From Blakeslea trispora (Eukaryota > Mucoromycota > Mucoromycetes > Mucorales > Choanephoraceae), in NCBI GenBank assembly GCA_025331445.1, contig JAIWNE010000014.1, forward strand, positions 124,001-188,000: a stretch of DNA of 64,000 bases. The letters are read 5' to 3'. This document shows, in pieces, positions 1 through 10,698 of the stretch. The notes under the pieces were generated by a model. The model was not told the origin of the DNA. It was given only the letters and a program-made list of their open reading frames with translations, and did no database searches. Within the stretch, counting starts at the first letter, position 1. Every line of letters starts with the position of its first letter. The translations under genes and the position numbers were made by a program.

Positions 1-285
1 AGCCAACAATCACTGTTAGTACCATTTATAGCGTAGTTTTAACACTCAAAGTTGTTGCCAAGAAATGTGAATGATAGCAGGCTGGTTTAACCAAGATTTA
101 AAACTCCTCTCAATTCTACCAATTTATCTCTCCAGCTAAACTGACTCTTATCCATATCATCCATACTGCTTTCTTTTGTATAATGAGGAATAAGAAAACA
201 AGCCACTTTATTGCATCACCACCAAGTCAACTAGGATAAGATTACATGTATCATTTTAACTTTTTTTCTCTCTCAAAACAAAAAT

Positions 286-1413
286 TCAGTGCTGCCAATG
301 TAATTTCACTAATTGAGTCCAGGCTTGACTTTGTCCTATCATATGAGCAAATAGATAAGCACGTTGAATGCAGTGACGAGAGGTATTGGGTGTTAGCAAC
401 AAGGGTATCATCTCCATAAATCCATGATTGACAGCATACAGCAAAGAAGGATTTGAGCCATCTGGATGACATGGATCAGCCTGATGTTCCTTGACCAAAT
501 ACCGCACAATATCCAATTTACGTTGCTGCACAGCAAGATGTAAAAGAGATGTGAGCGAAGACGGTAGATGTTGTTTGTATTCCATCAGACAGGCCAGACA
601 ACTCAATCGATTCCAATAGACACACCGTTCTAGCAATTGACCAAACTCGGTCCGATAACCACACTCCCACCAACCACCCTTTTCATGTGCAAGAAAGGCA
701 CCGGACTGAATCATGACCTGAATGATATCTGGGTTACCTGTTACGACAATCGCTTCTTCCAGGCTAGAGGTATGGATTAAGGAAGACCAGATCAGATTAA
801 GGCCAGTTGGGTTATTGCGTTCTTGATTGACCAAGAGCAACTGAAGGACTGCTTGACTGCTGTGAAGGATGGCATGATGGACAGCTAATCTGCCCTGACG
901 ATCATAGATATCGATCCGTGCTCCTGCTTCCATCAGCACCCTGAGTGACTCTGTCTGTCTCTGGCGGGCTGCATAATGCACTGCTGTCAATCCTTCTATA
1001 TCACGCTGATTGATATCCAGGTCGGGATGGTGTACCAGACGCTGTAGACCTTGATGAAAATTGGCGAGTGCAGCTATATGAAGTGCTGTCATTTGGCGAG
1101 GACCATGGCGTTGATTGATATCTATACTGCCATGATTTAGGATAGAATCGACTGCTTCTATTGAATGGCATTGACAGGCCCAACAGAGCAAGTTGAGACC
1201 ATACCGATGATCCTTAACATGGACTGATTTGCCACTCAAAAGATACTTTTGTAATAAATTCAAGTCTAATCGTGTTCGTTTTGAAGGTGGATGTTCTGAT
1301 GTCTGTTTCCTTTTGTTGGGTAATATTTCATCCGGTGAAGTGGGTGGTGTAGGTAATGCTTGTGTTTGTTGTGATGTTGTAAGGTATTTGTCTAGGTGAA
1401 GTGGTGGTATCAT
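286..1413 (-). CDS. Ankyrin-repeat protein, 375 aa
   Basis: Single-exon gene read on the minus strand from the ATG at 1413. After a Pro/Ser/Thr-rich N-terminus with a basic patch near residues 34-48 (KRKQ, KRTR; a possible nuclear signal), several ankyrin-type units follow. Recognisable signatures include MTALHIAALANF, LTAVHYAARQRQ and LAVHHAILHSSQ, with a further LLHLAVQQRKLDIVRYL unit near the C-terminus. Ankyrin repeats bind partner proteins and have no enzymatic activity; the partner cannot be told from sequence. The middle segment (about residues 205-275) fits the repeat consensus poorly and may be a divergent or inserted unit. Antisense frames inside it are shadows. The next gene starts 680 bp away, divergently. 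Confidence 0.85.
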   Translation of the reverse strand: MIPPLHLDKYLTTSQQTQALPTPPTSPDEILPNKRKQTSEHPPSKRTRLDLNLLQKYLLSGKSVHVKDHRYGLNLLCWACQCHSIEAVDSILNHGSIDINQRHGPRQMTALHIAALANFHQGLQRLVHHPDLDINQRDIEGLTAVHYAARQRQTESLRVLMEAGARIDIYDRQGRLAVHHAILHSSQAVLQLLLVNQERNNPTGLNLIWSSLIHTSSLEEAIVVTGNPDIIQVMIQSGAFLAHEKGGWWECGYRTEFGQLLERCVYWNRLSCLACLMEYKQHLPSSLTSLLHLAVQQRKLDIVRYLVKEHQADPCHPDGSNPSLLYAVNHGFMEMIPLLLTPNTSRHCIQRAYLFAHMIGQSQAWTQLVKLHWQH

Positions 1414-2094
1414 GATTATTAAAAAAATAAGAGAAAGAAAAGGGTGTAAATAAGAAAATAGGCTGTTTTTTTTTAATTATTTCTTGGCAAAGACAATAGA
1501 AAAAAGGGTCAATGATATATCCTGAAAAGGAAAAATCCAGCACTTTTTGCTGTTCATCTATTGTCTTGGCATGACTGTTCTTTTTCTATGCTTCTTTTTT
1601 AAAGAGAATTGACAGGTAACAATGTGTATTGAATTGAGTGATAATATATACTGTATCAAGAAGATCTGTTTATCCTAGAGAGAATGAAAGGTTCGTGTTA
1701 TAGAAACTGAATGAGAGTTTATAAGAGTGTGCTGGATTCACAGTCCCTCTAAAAATGGTGTATGACCCCCCAAATATGAAAACACATGGATAGCTTGATT
1801 TTGTGACAAATAACAAAAAAGAGAGATTAGACTGCAACAGTAAGAAATAGACTTGAATGATGAATTTTCTTGAATTAGTCTATATTCTGCCTTGATAGCT
1901 AGAGTCTTGAATCAGGTAACTTCATAAGCATGATGAATGATACGTTCAAAGAAAGAACAAGAGGAATGCTGAAATTCCCCAATTTACTCTCCCCCCCCCC
2001 TCCCTTTTATTTTGACTATTTTTTTTATTTTTCACACTCTTGAATTTTTTTTTTTATATTTATATATTCATTATTACAATTCGTATTCATTTAT
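1414..2094. other. Intergenic spacer between divergent genes
   Basis: AT-rich spacer with no convincing coding sequence. It carries a run of ten C at 1991-2000 followed by T-rich sequence just upstream of the transposase-like ORF. A roughly 40-bp motif at 1739-1778 recurs near 24516 (separate entry). Confidence 0.6.
1739..1778 (+). repeat. Dispersed short repeat, copy A (TIR-like motif)
   Basis: The motif reads CACAGTCCCTCTAAAAATGG, then TGTATGACC and CCAAATAT. It closely resembles 24516-24557. A start with CAGT followed by CTC is reminiscent of Tc1/mariner terminal repeats, and this copy lies about 330 bp upstream of a Tc1/IS630-type ORF, but no inverted partner was found downstream of that ORF. 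Confidence 0.4.
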
Positions 2095-3246
2095 TTGACC
2101 CTAATGAAGCCTACAGAAGAACACGAAAATTCAACCAATGACACTGAAAGAGTGGAAAACGATAGAAAAGTAAAGAAATACAAGCAATATTCTGATGATT
2201 CAGTGAGAAGTGCCTTGAATCTTATTCAGTCAGAAGGTATGACTCCAACCAACGCTTTCAAGCTCTGCAAGATACCAAAGAGTACAGGCTACCGACTGTT
2301 ACGTGAATTCAACATATCAGATGGCATCATGATCCCTTGCAAAAATAAATCACCACCAGTCCAGACAGTCCAGTTGACAACAGAACAGAAAGACGTGCTG
2401 ATTTCCCATTTCGATCAGCATCCTTCTTCCACTATAGGTGATGCTCGTAAACTGTTGCTGGATACCTTTCCTGATATCCACATCACCTTTTCAGAACTTT
2501 ATATGCACTTGATTCATATCTGTAGTTTTTCACTAAAGAGCAACAAAAAACAATCAGAATGTACAGAAGAAACAGACTATCAGACTATCCATGCATGGCG
2601 AGAGGCAGGTGTCGATTTCACCAAAAACTGTATTTTTATTGACCAAGCTGGTTTTAATGTCCATCTGGCCAGAGTAGGCACAAGCACCAACAAGGGAGTC
2701 CATACGACCACAAAACTACATACAGTCAAGGGAGCCAGTTTCAGTCTGATGGGTTCTATCAGTCCCTTTGGTGTGATTGGCATGTCCAAGGTAGAACCAT
2801 TGATAGCCACAGATGCCAAAAAGCTGAATGAAGAATTCTTGCAAGGAGAGACAGGGGAACAGGCATGGAAGAAGGGCATCACAACATTTCATTTAGCCAA
2901 GTTTATTGAGATTGTATTGGACACACTTGATCAGCATGAGATGAAGGGATACTATGTGGTGTTGAACAATCAGGCTGATTACCACCATATCTATATAAGA
3001 GAACTTGTAGAGAAGCGTGGTCACCAACTGCTTCTGTTGCCTGTGCATGCTACAGCATTCAATCCAATGGAACTCTGCTGGTCCAAGGTGAGACAACATA
3101 TCAGACGAGATCCTATGAAGGAGCATGATGGACTGGTTGAGAGGATCAAGGAGGCTGCTGCTCAGTTGACTCTTGGGGATTGTATAGGCTGGATTCAACA
3201 ATCTGCTGCTAATTGGGATCAATTTTTGAATAAATCAGTTGCTTGA
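2095..3246 (+). CDS. Tc1/IS630-type transposase-like protein with altered catalytic triad, 383 aa
   Basis: Intact single-exon ORF. A charged, Lys-rich start is followed by a helix-turn-helix-like segment at about residues 33-72. A DDE-type domain runs from about 165 to 365. The first catalytic Asp is in CIFIDQAGFN (D183) and the terminal acid is in FNPMELCW (E326), followed by WSKVRQHIRR, as in the IS630/Tc1 family. The second position, normally an Asp in a LDN motif, reads LNN: Asn291 (codon AAC at 2965-2967), 34 residues before Glu326, which matches DD34E spacing. The ORF is otherwise uninterrupted. That combination suggests a catalytically dead but retained, possibly domesticated, protein. 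The start is the first ATG of the frame, though a second Met lies three codons on. No terminal inverted repeats were found around it. Confidence 0.8.
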   Translation: MTLMKPTEEHENSTNDTERVENDRKVKKYKQYSDDSVRSALNLIQSEGMTPTNAFKLCKIPKSTGYRLLREFNISDGIMIPCKNKSPPVQTVQLTTEQKDVLISHFDQHPSSTIGDARKLLLDTFPDIHITFSELYMHLIHICSFSLKSNKKQSECTEETDYQTIHAWREAGVDFTKNCIFIDQAGFNVHLARVGTSTNKGVHTTTKLHTVKGASFSLMGSISPFGVIGMSKVEPLIATDAKKLNEEFLQGETGEQAWKKGITTFHLAKFIEIVLDTLDQHEMKGYYVVLNNQADYHHIYIRELVEKRGHQLLLLPVHATAFNPMELCWSKVRQHIRRDPMKEHDGLVERIKEAAAQLTLGDCIGWIQQSAANWDQFLNKSVA

Positions 3247-3252
3247 AATTCT

Positions 3253-3266
3253 GAGAGAATGAGAGA

Positions 3267-3301
<35 letters not shown>

Positions 3302-3306
3302 AGTGA
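3253..3306 (+). repeat. GA-rich microsatellite (GTGAGA units)
   Basis: Simple tandem repeat just after the transposase-like stop codon. GAGA dinucleotides pass into five or so GTGAGA hexamers. Confidence 0.85.
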
Positions 3307-3629
3307 ATAGCGGCCATTCAAATCCATTATGCTGATACACTATATGTGTTGGTTTTCTTTTTTTTTTCTGTTCATCATGAACATCTACCTCGATCGATCT
3401 TGAGATTTCTTGTTTCTTTTTTTTTTTACAGCTTTTGTTCTAGCTTTTTTATTATTATTTCTGGTTTATTTTATTATTATTTTAGTATTTATTTTTGGTA
3501 TTTTTCTCTTTCTTTTTTATATATTTTATATATATATTTTTTCTTTTTCTTTTTCCCCTATTTTATATCTATTGTTATGTTACAGACACCATCTCCAGAC
3601 AACAGGTAACAAACAAAACCAAAGCACCT

Positions 3630-5111
3630 ATGGAAAAAGAACTGATGACTTTGCTTAGTACACTGATAGAGATGTTTGAGCCTTATGAGTTTGGCCAAGA
3701 AGAGATGGATCGTTTCAAGAGTCGGTGCTTGGGTCAAGCATCACTCCGAGTAGGATCGCACATGTTTTCGAGTTGTGCCTTTTTTGAAATCGTGTCTGAT
3801 TCAGATGAAGAAGAGGTCGAGACGGTAGATGAAGTCTGTTTACCACCGAAAAAGCGAAAAAGTAGCTGTCTCAAGTCATCTATGCGTTATGCCATTGTGT
3901 TCTGTATGGAGGGATTGACAGAGTTATCATTGAGCCATCCATTCTATTTATTACCTCGACATGCAGTCACCGATTGTCTGACCTCAACAGCACCTCATCA
4001 AGTAAGCACACTCTTGAAATAAAAAGAAAACGAAACTCAAGATGATTAGATTGTCATCTCTTTTTTCCCTCCATCGTCATGTGATTGTCGTCTGACAACA
4101 GACGATGCCATAGTATTCAAGACAGCCCTTGAAGAATTAGCTGCTGTCTGTAGTCACAGCTGTAAACTATCGACACCCACCAAGAGTCCAGAGAAAGGTC
4201 ATGTGACCAATGCCATGTTGTCCAATGTCTCTTTTGAACTCTATCGAGCCATTAAACAGATGGTGTTTCATTATGAACAAATGTGTCAAAACATGATGGC
4301 CTTGGTAAGCAAAACATCTCTTTTTCTTTCTTTCTTTTTTTAACTAGTTTGTAGATGACATTACATCTTGAACAAGTGAGTCATCATAAATCAGAAATGG
4401 TAGTAGAAAAAGAAATCGAACCATCTAGTTTGGATCTGAAAGGTAAAATCTATACACTATTTTTCTTTCTTTTTTTATTCATAAAACAAAGTAGAAGTAC
4501 TAGCAGAAGAAAAGAAAGCTCGACCATCGAAATCAAAACAGATCAAATCACCACTTCAAACAAACAATAGCCAGATTAAAAAGTGTCTTTATTGTGGGTC
4601 GAAATCAACGCCCATGTGGCGCCGAGGTCCACAAGGTGCAGGTACACTTTGTAATGCATGTGGTGTCAAGTGGAAACATGGCAAGATCCTCAATGGCCAT
4701 ACTGATTACCTTCATGACCCACCTTCCATACCACCACGCCGAGCCAGTAAACCAGAGAAGAAACGAAAGAAATCTACGCATCGTCGTGTCACTAAAAAAA
4801 CCATTCAATTCGATACATCATTAGATAAAGAAGAAACAGAAGAAGAATTAGACGAAGAAATAGTAGAAGAAGAGTATTTTGCTGTGCCTGTCATGAATCA
4901 TGCACCCCCAGTATGGGAAGGGCAGAGTACATCCAGTTCTACTTCTGAATACAGTAGTCCTCTCGAATCCTCTGTGAATATTGAACAAAAGCAGACTGAA
5001 ACAAGGCGAGATTTGAGTTTTCTAAGCTATGATACAGAGACACTTTCTGTCTATGTAGGTGAAGATGCAGTAGAAGCAGCTGCTGTACTTACTCTTTTAA
5101 AGCAAAGTTAA
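3630..5111 (+). CDS. GATA-type zinc-finger transcription factor (multi-exon)
   Basis: Sequence-specific DNA-binding regulator. The last exon (4492-5111) encodes a GATA finger of the C-x2-C-x18-C-x2-C form: CLYCG, then [15 protein letters not shown], then CNACG with KWKHGK. It is followed by a basic stretch ([10 protein letters not shown]) and an acidic Glu-rich tail. Exons seen: 3630-4001, about 4102-4304, 4355-4442 and 4492-5111. The last three join cleanly in frame (AAA-G|TA at 4442/4492). Exon 1 encodes an acidic patch followed by KKRK. The junction between exon 1 (donor 4002) and the next block (acceptor AG at 4100-4101; open frame from 4104) is out of frame as read, so the N-terminal model is uncertain. 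The ATG at 3630 is the first Met after a T-rich non-coding stretch. Which GATA subfamily this is cannot be decided. Confidence 0.8.
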
Positions 5112-5836
5112 TTCTTTTTACTATTTATTATTATTTTCAATTGTAAATATTCTCTCTCTTTTAAATATAGTTAAACTTATTGAAATTGGCGTTTTCTAAA
5201 CAAATGATAAAGTATTGTAAATAGGGCCCTAGGTAACTGAGGGCTTGTTTACTATTTTGAACAGTGTTTGAGAATATAAAAAAAAGAGGAAGGATATCAC
5301 TATACCCCCTCAAAAAAATAAAGGCAGTCTGGTAATGAGATGTGTTGACCACAAAACAAGTACTGTCTATTGCTTCTGTCATGTATGAGTTACACAAACA
5401 GATCTATCATCCTATTCCTTCTCTTTTTTACTGCAGAATCATGAGTGGTAATACACTCTAAATGATCTTTCTCTTTTCATCAAACAGCCAATAGACAGTA
5501 ATTGTTCAATATAACCCCTTCATGAGCCATTCTATCCTAATCAGACCTTTGTATTTATTCTATCATGATCCCCTCCAAATACGCTTTTCTTGTTTCAGTC
5601 ATCCTAAAGGCGTATTTACTGCCACCAAAGTATTCTGATTTTTTTTTTCAAAAAAAACACGCCAATTTCGCTTATTTTTTTCCCGAGTCACTCAATGACG
5701 TCGCATATAAAAAAAAAAATAAAGGAGAGAAAGCCAAAAGAAAGAAAGAGGCACAGAAAGAGTGAAAGAGAGCAAGTTAATTTATATTATTTTCCCTATT
5801 TTTTATTATTATTATTATTCTCTATTACGCTACAAG
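5112..5836. other. Intergenic spacer, GATA gene to CAF1
   Basis: No coding signal beyond short spurious frames. A TATA-like ATATAAA lies near 5705, about 130 bp upstream of the CAF1 start codon, followed by an A-rich then T-rich leader. Confidence 0.5.
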
Positions 5837-7045
5837 ATGCCCATCAATGACACCAAATTCATCAAAGAAGTATGGGCTGAAAATCTAGAAGAAGAGATGG
5901 CTTACCTTCGTGACTTGGTCGAAGATTATCCTTATTTGGCCATGGTAATAATATGAATAAAGTGATGTCAATAGGGAAAGCTCATCTCTCTTTTTTTGTT
6001 TTTCTGTAAATACAGGACACTGAATTTCCTGGTGTGGTTGCTAGACCTATTGGGACATTCAAGACATCCTCTGACTATCATTACCAAACACTTCGATGCA
6101 ATGTAGACTTGTTAAAGATTATTCAGTTGGGTGTGACATTTGCTGATCAGTATGGTAATTTACCTGGCAATGTCTGTACCTGGCAATTCAACTTCAAGTT
6201 CAATTTAACGTAAGCATACACAACAACAACAAACAACAACAAAGCGATTTATAGGGTTATTCATTCTATCTAGTGATGATATGTATGCACAAGATTCAAT
6301 TGAGCTATTGACTAAATCAGGCATTGACTTTAAGAAACACGAAGAATACGGTATTGATGTGGAACATTTTGGTGAGCTTTTGATTAGTTCTGGATTTGTC
6401 TTGTTGGATGATGTCAAATGGATTTCATTTCATAGGTAAGCTTACATCTAACATTTAAGTTCTATTACTCACCTTATTCTATGGAGTATAGTGGCTATGA
6501 TTTTGGTTATTTATTAAAAGTGTTGACGTGTTCATTGATGCCTGCAGATGAAACAGAGTTTTTTGAGTTGCTAAGAACCTATTTCCCTTGTATATACGAT
6601 ATCAAGTATCTCATGAAGAGCTGTAAAAATCTAAAGGGTGGTTTACAAGATATAGCAGATGATTTACAGGTACTTGTGAACATAAAGACAAGCTCATGTC
6701 TTAACTTCTAAACTAGGTGGCACGTATTGGTCCTCAACATCAAGCAGGCAGTGATAGTTTATTGACCTGTACTACCTTTTTCAAAATGAGACAAATGTTC
6801 TTTGAAGATAGAATTGATGATCAAAAATACCTGTAAGGAAATTTCAAAAGACAGAAAGAATGATGATGGCTTACTCTATTCGTTTTAGTGGTTATCTGTA
6901 TGGATTAAAATGTAGTCCTAATCATACACACACAACACATCATCATGCCCTTCAAGCACTCACCACAGCCACCAGTCACCTATCCATAGTGCCGACTCAT
7001 GAGGATAATACCATGAATCATACAAATAAAACAAATGGAAAATAA
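5837..7045 (+). CDS. CAF1: CCR4-NOT deadenylase subunit CAF1/POP2, 304 aa
   Basis: Poly(A)-specific 3'-5' exoribonuclease of the CCR4-NOT complex, which starts cytoplasmic mRNA decay. Six exons join in frame: 5837-5944, 6016-6209, 6274-6435, 6492-6669, 6717-6832, 6889-7045. The protein begins [20 protein letters not shown], typical of the family. The DEDD nuclease acids are all visible: Asp and Glu in [12 protein letters not shown] at the exon 1/2 junction, Asp in [10 protein letters not shown] at the exon 3/4 junction, and Asp in QAGSDSLLT in exon 5. The ending is LGYLYGLKC followed by a His/Thr/Asn-rich tail. Length is normal for CAF1/CNOT7-8. Introns are 46-71 nt with GTAA-type donors (GTAC for intron 4). 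This gives a clean, apparently functional gene. Confidence 0.95.
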
Positions 7046-8077
7046 TTCTCTGTCTTTTCAATTGAATCACAGACATCCAATAGAAATGCGTATCTATGCA
7101 GTTACTTGGGATGGATTTTGATTGGCTGTCTTGAAATTGGATTTAATGTCTAAATATACTTGTACATAAAAAAGGGGGTGTAGAAATGTCTTTATTCTCA
7201 ATGGTTGTTGAATAACTATGAAATAACAATCATTTAGAATAATTTACCTTTTTTTTTATTTTATTTTTTTATTTTTTTCTGCCATTTTCTGTAAAAAAGG
7301 ATTTAGGCCAAATCCCCCCCCCCTTTTTTTTATGTGATTGTTTAAAATGTCTTCAAGACATGAACTAGAAGCCTTTTTTAAAAAGAGGAAAAACATTGTA
7401 TTTTAATCTTTTAATCGTTTGTTGAGGGGCAAATAGAAATTCTCTCTTTTTTTTTTTGGTTTAGCATATATTCATAGTTCAAGATGAAATCTAGCATGAT
7501 TGCTAAATTTGATTGGCTGTCGTAGTTTAAAGACAATGAGTGATTTATTATGTGTGTGGGGGGTGTCTGAAAAAAACTGTATTATCATGTGTTACTACTT
7601 AAAAAAAAAGGGGGGGGAGAAGGATTTATTATGCTTACGCATGAATAGATAAAACTGTAACAAAAGATGCTCTCACACATGCCTAAAAGTTTCTCCTCCC
7701 TTTTTTTTTTATCCGTTTCATTTAAAATCAATAAGAACCTGCCTCTTCTTTATGGCTATTTTACAATGTGTATGCTTATTTTACACAGCTAATTGTATCG
7801 CTGCTATTTATTACTTGTTTCCCCTATAAGTCTTTCTTTTTTTTCTCCCTTTTGTCTTTTTATGACTCAAATGTAATTACCAGATTATCTTGAAACCACC
7901 CACTGGTTTACTTGCGGAGTGAATGAGTTTGAATTCTTTTTGGGGGGGGGAGGGGAAAGGTCAACAAACAAACCGAAAAAAAAAAAGTTTCTCACCAATA
8001 TAAAATGAATCATGAGCTTATTTTTTTTCCCTCTTTTTCCCTCCTTTTTTTTATATATTCTTTCTTATCTGAAAATC
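7046..8077. other. Intergenic spacer, CAF1 to MDH, with G/C tracts
   Basis: No gene seen. It contains homopolymer C or G runs at 7314-7323, 7610-7617 and 7942-7950, long T runs, and a TATAAAA at 7999-8005 about 73 bp upstream of the malate dehydrogenase start. Confidence 0.55.
7999..8005 (+). promoter_or_regulatory. Candidate TATA box of malate dehydrogenase
   Basis: TATAAAA 73 bp before the ATG and followed by a pyrimidine-rich leader. The GGGGAGGGGAAAGG stretch at about 7946-7960 contains AGGGG, the stress-element core in yeasts; its function here is only a guess. Confidence 0.35.
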
Positions 8078-9176
8078 ATGGTTAAGGTTACTGTTTGTGG
8101 TGCTGCTGGTGGCATTGGTCAACCTCTTTCTTTGCTCTTGAAGCAATCTGAACTTATCACTCACTTGTCTCTTTATGATATCGTCAATACACCTGGTGTT
8201 GCTGCTGATCTTAGGTAAACTAAAGAAAAACGCGTTTTAGTGAATCTATAGTTGTTTATTGACAACATTTAGTCATATCAACACTCAATCTAAAGTCACT
8301 GGCCATGTTGGTGCTGGTCAACTTGAAGAAGCCATTAAGGATTCTACTGTTGGTAAGTTATACTATAGAAAAAAAAAATTTTTTATTAAAAAACAATTCT
8401 CAGTCGTCATTCCCGCTGGTGTACCTAGAAAGCCTGATATGACACGCGATGATTTGTTCAAGATCAATGCTGGTATTGTTCGTGATCTTGCTGTAGCTGC
8501 TGCCAAATTTGCTCCCAAGGCCTTTATGTGTATCATCTCCAACCCTGTCAATTCAACTGTCCCTATTGTTGCTGAAGTCTTTAAGCAACACAATGTCTAT
8601 GATCCTCGTCGTATCTTTGGTGTCACCACCTTGGATCTCGTACGTGCCTCTACTTTTGTAGGCGAATTGATCCAGGCTAATCCCAGTACCCTTCGCGTTC
8701 CTGTGGTAGGTGGTCATAGTGGTGTAACTATCTTACCTCTCTTGTCTCAAGTGAAAGGTACAGATCAGTTGAGTCAAGAACAGATTGAGGCTGTCACTCA
8801 TCGTATCCAATTTGGTGGTGATGAAGTCGTCAAGGCCAAGGATGGTGCTGGTTCAGCTACTCTTTCTATGGCCTTTGCAGGTGCTCGTTTCGCCTTGAAC
8901 ATCCTTGAGGCAATTCAAGGTAAAAAACAGTCAGTGGAATGCACCTATGTTGATCTTGATGCAGACAAGCAAGGTTCTGCTGGCATCAAGGGTTTGATTG
9001 GTCAAGAAGTACAATACTTTAGTGTGCCTGTTGAATTGGGTTCTGAAGGTGTCGAAAAGATCTTGCCTTTGGGTCAATTGAATGACTATGAACAAAAGCT
9101 TCTTACTGCTGCTACTTCTGAATTAAAGGGCAGTATCAACAAAGGTTCTGCTTTTATCACTGAAGCTAAATTGTAA
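8078..9176 (+). CDS. NAD-malate dehydrogenase with C-terminal AKL (PTS1-like), 329 aa
   Basis: Interconverts malate and oxaloacetate with NAD(H). Exons 8078-8214, 8273-8352 and 8404-9176 join in frame. The Gly-rich NAD-binding loop [16 protein letters not shown] is at residues 7-22. The substrate-binding loop reads [11 protein letters not shown], where most family members have Gly rather than Asp after the Pro. Then come the catalytic Asp in TTLDLVRAS and the catalytic His in [12 protein letters not shown]. The N-terminus MVKVTVCG has no mitochondrial presequence. The protein ends ITEAKL-stop. AKL fits the peroxisomal PTS1 consensus, so a peroxisomal/glyoxysomal (or dual) isoform of the glyoxylate cycle is likely rather than a purely cytosolic one. 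Localisation is inferred from the tripeptide only. Confidence 0.95.
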
Positions 9177-9413
9177 ATAACATAAATAAATAAATAAAAA
9201 GTGGATAGTTTTGGTGTATTGTATCTCTCTATTACAGAGTTGCGATGAATGTATGCGTTAGCATGATAAGCAAATATGATTGGCTGATGAAACAAAAAAA
9301 GGGAGGATCGGTAGTAGTACAATCCAAATGAAAACCCAGGCAAGACTTTTTTATATTTTATTACAACAGGTTAGACAAAATGGTCTCTGGGGGGGATAAA
9401 CTATCTTGAAATA

Positions 9414-10339
9414 TTACAATGACTTGAGATGATCAGGCATGTCTCCTTTATCCAATAATTTGAGATCGTGTAAATCCATAGCCCACATAGCAGCACTTGA
9501 ATAAAGGGTGAGTTGAATGCTTTTCTTTTCCCACAAATACAAACTTACCCTATCTGATTGGTATAGATAAACAAATAACCAGCAAATGGAATCATTTCAA
9601 GCAGAGTAGCCACTAAACCAAATCGCTGATATTGCCAGAAATGTAATTCAATACGACGTTGGCGTTGGATAGGTGTCCATTGATAGAGTTGAAAATACCG
9701 TTGATGAGCCATGCCACCACGAAACAAGGCTTGTATATTGATAAACGCAATTGGTCCAATCACAGGCACAATATTCAAAGGTAAGGTGAGCACAAACAAG
9801 GCTGATCTTAAAAAGAAAATAGGCCAGTCATTGTCTTCTTGAGCACTGACGATCATCAGGTTATAGGGCGAAAGAAAATGATACTTGGGCATGGTCGGAT
9901 CCGTGGCTGAACCACCTACTTTTTCACTCACAAGTACTCTTGTTTCTTCCTCAGGCAAGCCATGTCTTTCTCTCAGAACAGAATCGAATATACGAGCACG
10001 GACGTCTCCAACAAAATGATTGCCGAGTTGTAAGGTGATTGCGGATGTCTCGGCAATACAGACAAGTGTACTGGTGATGGTGATCAAGGCAGAAGCAAGG
10101 TAAGAAGGTCTATTTTCGCTCATCAAGACCTTATAGGCAGCTGTCAAGATACCTTTCTGGAAAGAATAACCGTATCTGTAAAGTGGGAAAAGTGCAAGTG
10201 AACTTGTTGCGATCACCTTGATGATCGAGAGTGCAATAGGTCCCGCTGAACTACCGGGATGGTGAAGGAAATGAGCAAGTCCTCGAAGTGGATAAGTTGC
10301 AGTAGGTAAACGACGTTCTCGAAGTAAAGTGAGCATCAC
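9414..10339 (-). CDS. RRT8/LDS-like multi-pass membrane protein, 290 aa
   Basis: Two exons on the minus strand, 10339-9549 and 9495-9414, join as ATA-GG|T-GCT to give NQIGAAMWAMDLHDL. Several hydrophobic segments alternate with polar loops. The second half, with LPLNIVPVIGPIAFINIQAL, then a Gly/His/Tyr region, FGLVATLLEMIPFAGYLFIYTN and GAAMWAMD, matches my memory of the fungal RRT8/LDS1/LDS2 family. In yeast these proteins sit on lipid droplets or the outer spore wall and help dityrosine-layer or lipid metabolism; the role in a mucoralean fungus is unknown. Without the short second exon the protein would stop at the intron, so the splice matters. The gene is convergent with malate dehydrogenase (stops 238 bp apart). 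Confidence 0.75.
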
Positions 10340-10569
10340 CCTTTTTTTTTTTCTTTCTTTGGGGGGAGGTTTTTATAAAAGAAAATCTGACATGCTGTTT
10401 TTTTTTCGGAACTTGTAGAGGACGCGACTTTTTGGAAATGCAGTGATTTTAAAAATGTTTTGAGGTCAGCTATATTTTTTTAAGGGGGGGATGTGTGAGG
10501 TTGTCCCCTCAATTTAAAAAGTATTGACGAGATAAGAAACATGAATAAAGATTTTTTTCTCTGCTCTAG

Positions 10570-10698
10570 GCAATTCTTTCTAAAGCAGTTCAATGGAATA
10601 CACTAAAGAACATGGATACCTTAAGCACCATTTTGAGAGACAATCACATCAAGTTGGTGCTGATAAAAGAAAAAGGTATAGGTATGACTCGGTCTTAA
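10570..10698 (+). pseudogene. Possible isolated exon relic
   Basis: After a pyrimidine-rich tract ending in CTCTAG (acceptor-like), 42 codons stay open before TAA and read like real protein: ILSKAVQWNTLKNM, then TILRDNHIKLVLIKEKG. There is no upstream exon with a start codon and I do not recognise the family. It could be chance or a fragment of a decayed gene. Confidence 0.2.

Noticed and set aside
3346..3629. Phe/Tyr-rich ORFs upstream of the GATA factor
   Set aside because: T-homopolymer-rich leader; composition is driven by T runs and no domain is visible.
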